Under the pieces are notes generated by a model. That model saw only the letters and a program-made list of their open reading frames with translations. It did no database searches and had not been told where the DNA came from. 64,000 nucleotides of DNA from NCBI RefSeq assembly GCF_963576615.1, contig NC_088714.1:46099772-46163771 (forward strand), given 5' to 3'. A program made the translations under genes and the position numbers. The DNA is from Watersipora subatra (Eukaryota; Bryozoa; Gymnolaemata; Cheilostomatida; Watersiporidae). Shown in pieces: positions 61,890 through 64,000 of this stretch (positions are counted from its first letter, which is position 1; each line of letters starts with the position of its first letter).

Positions 61890-62990
61890 CTGTTCTCACT
61901 TACTAAATTTATACATAAAAAAGGTGAGTACTTCTCACTCAATGTTGTATTGTCTATGAATTGCCATACCTCCACTACATAACCCTTTCACCTGCATCCA
62001 TGTACAAATTTAGCTATCGGCCTACTGCCAGCCATTTTGCCGATATTGCTTCATGAAATGTATACAATATTTGTTTTAATTTCAAACTCCATCTAGAACG
62101 TTTGTTTTGGTTATATATTTCATTTTGCCAACATGTTAACTAACACTGCTATGCAAAAAATTCATTGTATCTATACTTTGTGCATTGATAAAGCGATGTG
62201 AAGCTACGAAGCTAAAATGATCCTCTACAATGTTCCTTATTCTTACAAAACCATTAGTTTCACCACCATCAGAGTCGGTGCTGCTATTGCTATTTTAATT
62301 AACTGTGTAATCACAAAAATCTGAATCGGCTATAATGTCATCAACATGAGTAGTTATTTGTTTTCTAACTCGGACGCGTTTAAAGAACTTACACAAAAAA
62401 TGCTCGTTTTCAAGTTGGAAATTCCCAAACAAAGATTAAAGTATTAAACTTGAGGCTAATTTTATAGAGGAATCTTAGGACAACACTGTCACTACCACAA
62501 AAGTCCTAAAGACCGTTGGTTATGTTATCAACGAATAATAAAATTCAGTTACTAGCAATTGCTGGTAAAGTCGCAAAAATGCGTCTACGCGGTCGACCAT
62601 AGAAAACGCATAAGTCTACTTCAGTGAAAGGGTTAAAAACGTTGGGTTTGCCACTGTTTGTGATAGTAAACATGTTCATTTCCTTCTGCAGCCGAGTTAC
62701 TTTTACTTTTTTCCAGCTACGAGTACTACAGAACTACAGCTACTACAGAACTTGCACGGGTACTGCTACTGCGTTTTACCCACTAAATTTCTAGTTCAAA
62801 AAGGTAAGTACTTCTCATTCAATGTTGTATTGTCTATGAATTACCACACCTCCAATACTTAATAACGTGGGATTTGCCACTGTTCGTGATAGTGGGACAT
62901 GTTCATTTCCTTCAGCAGCTGAGTTACTAATTTTTTCAGCTAAGAGTAGGCCCACTGTAACTTACTACTACAGAACTTGCACAAGTATTC
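61890..62990 (+). repeat. ~220-bp tandem duplication split by a MITE
   Basis: The block 'ACTAAATTT...AAAAAGGT(A/G)AGTACTTCTCA.TCAATGTTGTATTGTCTATGAATT' occurs at about 61898-61978 and 62780-62860; 'GGGTTTGCCACTGTT.GTGATAGT..ACATGTTCATTTCCTTC' occurs at about 62645-62695 and 62868-62915. Removing the MITE leaves two adjacent ~220-bp units. Confidence 0.85.
61979..62636. mobile_element. piggyBac-like MITE in one unit of the tandem duplication
   Basis: (A)TAA-CCCTTTCACCTGC at the left and CAGTGAAAGGG-TTAA at the right (62633-62636). 658 bp; homologous to 12232-12909 in reverse. The neighbouring duplicate has the uninterrupted TTAA (at about 62859), i.e. the empty site. Confidence 0.9.
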
Positions 62991-63840
62991 CGAGGGTCGC
63001 GATAGGTGATGGTGAAAAGAAAGAGAGCAGCTGGTATCGACTTACGGTCACCCTGCTTTAGCCATGACCAGCTGTACGTCGCCTGCTCAAAAGTAGGCAC
63101 AAGCTGAGAACTGTTTGTTCATACACCCGACAGAAAAACATAAAATGTCTATCCACAAGTGTTGCGTTGAACTAACATTGTGTTATTGTTATGTCATGCT
63201 ATGTTCTTCATGTGCTGCTATACCTACATATTATCCACATGCAGCATTTTCTAACACATTTTTCAGTGTATATATTTACATTCATTCGTTTTCCTCATTG
63301 TATCTCATAAAAAGGATCTCATGTTGGCGTTATGTTTTATTATTGTAAGGTGCTAATGCTGTATCTGCCTTGACATCGTACTGTCTGTGCTGTTATACAT
63401 ATAAATTTTATCAACACAACCTCATTACTGGTTGTATATACCATGTCAAAACACAGGCTACAGACGAAGAACTAGTGAGTCATGATTAGTGTTTTAAGCA
63501 TGTAGAACTCTCAATTCAATAAATGCTGGCAATAGCAAAATATTTTGTATAATTTCTTAAAAGATGCAAAATTTGTCAATACTGCCAGTTTGAAGAACTT
63601 AAGTTTACTTGGCAATGTCAATTTCATTATCAGTTCTCTGTACACAAATAGGGCAACTCCAATTTGAGTGGTTTGAGACTGATGCATTGTAGACTAGCTG
63701 TAAAACGTATTGCAGATTTCCATTGTTCTCCCCAACATTATTGAAACGTATGAATGCACATGTGTATGCATAGTCTGATCAGGGCAAAAAGTTTCAGTAG
63801 ACTGCATATTTGGAGTTGTTTTACAATATGAAAGACAACT
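62991..63840. other. no supported gene
   Basis: Short plus frames at 62867-63061 and 63115-63348 lack recognisable domains; the first lies in the tandem duplication. AATAAA occurs near 63518 in ordinary AT-rich sequence. Confidence 0.4.
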
Positions 63841-63841
63841 C

Positions 63842-64000
63842 TTAATAACCCTCTTGCTGTACGTGAATCTGTTCCCATGGACGGGTAATGCAGCTAGCGG
63901 TTTTGGGCCGTGGTGTCACTCGGGGATGCGCGTGAGACCTTTTTCACTCCAAGTGCAGCGGGAGTCTCCAGGCGCGGCACGCTGAATGAATGAGTTGGCG
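63842..64000 (+). mobile_element. possible left end of a TTAA-flanked element, cut by the window
   Basis: TTAA-TAACCCTCTTGCTGTACG begins a stretch much richer in GC than its surroundings (63890-64000). The AACCCTC start after TTAA recalls the piggyBac-like ends here. The rest is outside the window. Confidence 0.3.

Overview
The window is AT-rich, intron-bearing, repeat-dominated nuclear DNA of an invertebrate animal. Evidence for this: split coding exons with matching intron phases, many target-site-duplicated cut-and-paste elements (Tigger/pogo-like, hAT, piggyBac-like and TTAA-flanked MITEs), a decayed non-LTR reverse transcriptase, tRNA-derived SINE-like units, minisatellites, and metazoan protein domains (a GT31 glycosyltransferase and a P2X7-type C-terminal domain). 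A marine lophotrochozoan such as a mollusc or bryozoan would fit, but the sequence alone does not settle the taxon. There is no bacterial-style operon, CRISPR array, rRNA gene or convincing functional tRNA.

Genes. (1) 5.0-23.0 kb, minus strand: a gene recovered from splice signals rather than from any long ORF. Five exons (23015-22941, 17559-17434, 11424-11362, 9551-9399, 5294-5030) join through introns that are all phase 2. They give a continuous ~225-residue reading with a SANTA-like N-terminus, an acidic/serine-rich middle and a C-terminal coiled coil. A further exon at 1510-1459 and a 19-nt microexon at 26812-26794 may extend it. (2) 35.0-38.2 kb, minus strand: the clearest gene, a two-exon beta-1,3-glycosyltransferase (GT31), 409 aa, type II Golgi membrane protein, with a MITE in its only visible intron. 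(3) 53.9-54.7 kb, minus strand: a P2X7-like C-terminal cysteine domain with a frame break, preceded by a possible first exon. (4) Smaller candidates: a coiled-coil ORF at 18.1-18.3 kb, a terminal exon at 45.4 kb, a 64-aa ORF at 55.0-55.2 kb, a start exon at 58.46 kb, and a 47-aa membrane micropeptide with a poly(A) signal at 59.84-60.02 kb.

Layout. 0-0.5 kb is a 13-bp minisatellite. 1-23 kb holds the minus-strand gene with introns full of transposons: family A pogo-like copies, a Tigger deletion derivative, piggyBac-like MITEs, a hAT with a nested MITE, the 'GGTCACACG' MITE family H, and the TTAA-flanked family I. 23.2-25.9 kb is a nearly full-length but dead hAT with its 8-bp duplication and a nested MITE. 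27.2-31.4 kb is a stack of pogo-like family B copies carrying the same hairpin insertion; one sits between 210-bp inverted arms. 33.4-33.9 kb is a 33-bp minisatellite with higher-order structure. 40.3-42 kb is a degenerate LINE with a 21-bp array. 42.5-43.6 kb is a BED-finger hAT remnant. 44-45.3 and 56-57 kb are further copies of the Tigger derivative. 46-53 kb holds several MITE families, a 17-bp minisatellite and foldback modules. 58.8-63 kb repeats families H, G and K, and includes a tandem duplication that preserves the empty site of a piggyBac-like MITE.

Most of the sequence is layered mobile DNA. The transposons share ends and deletion points between copies, so the window records several bursts of non-autonomous amplification. 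Genes are sparse with short exons, which is why ORF length alone is a poor guide here.
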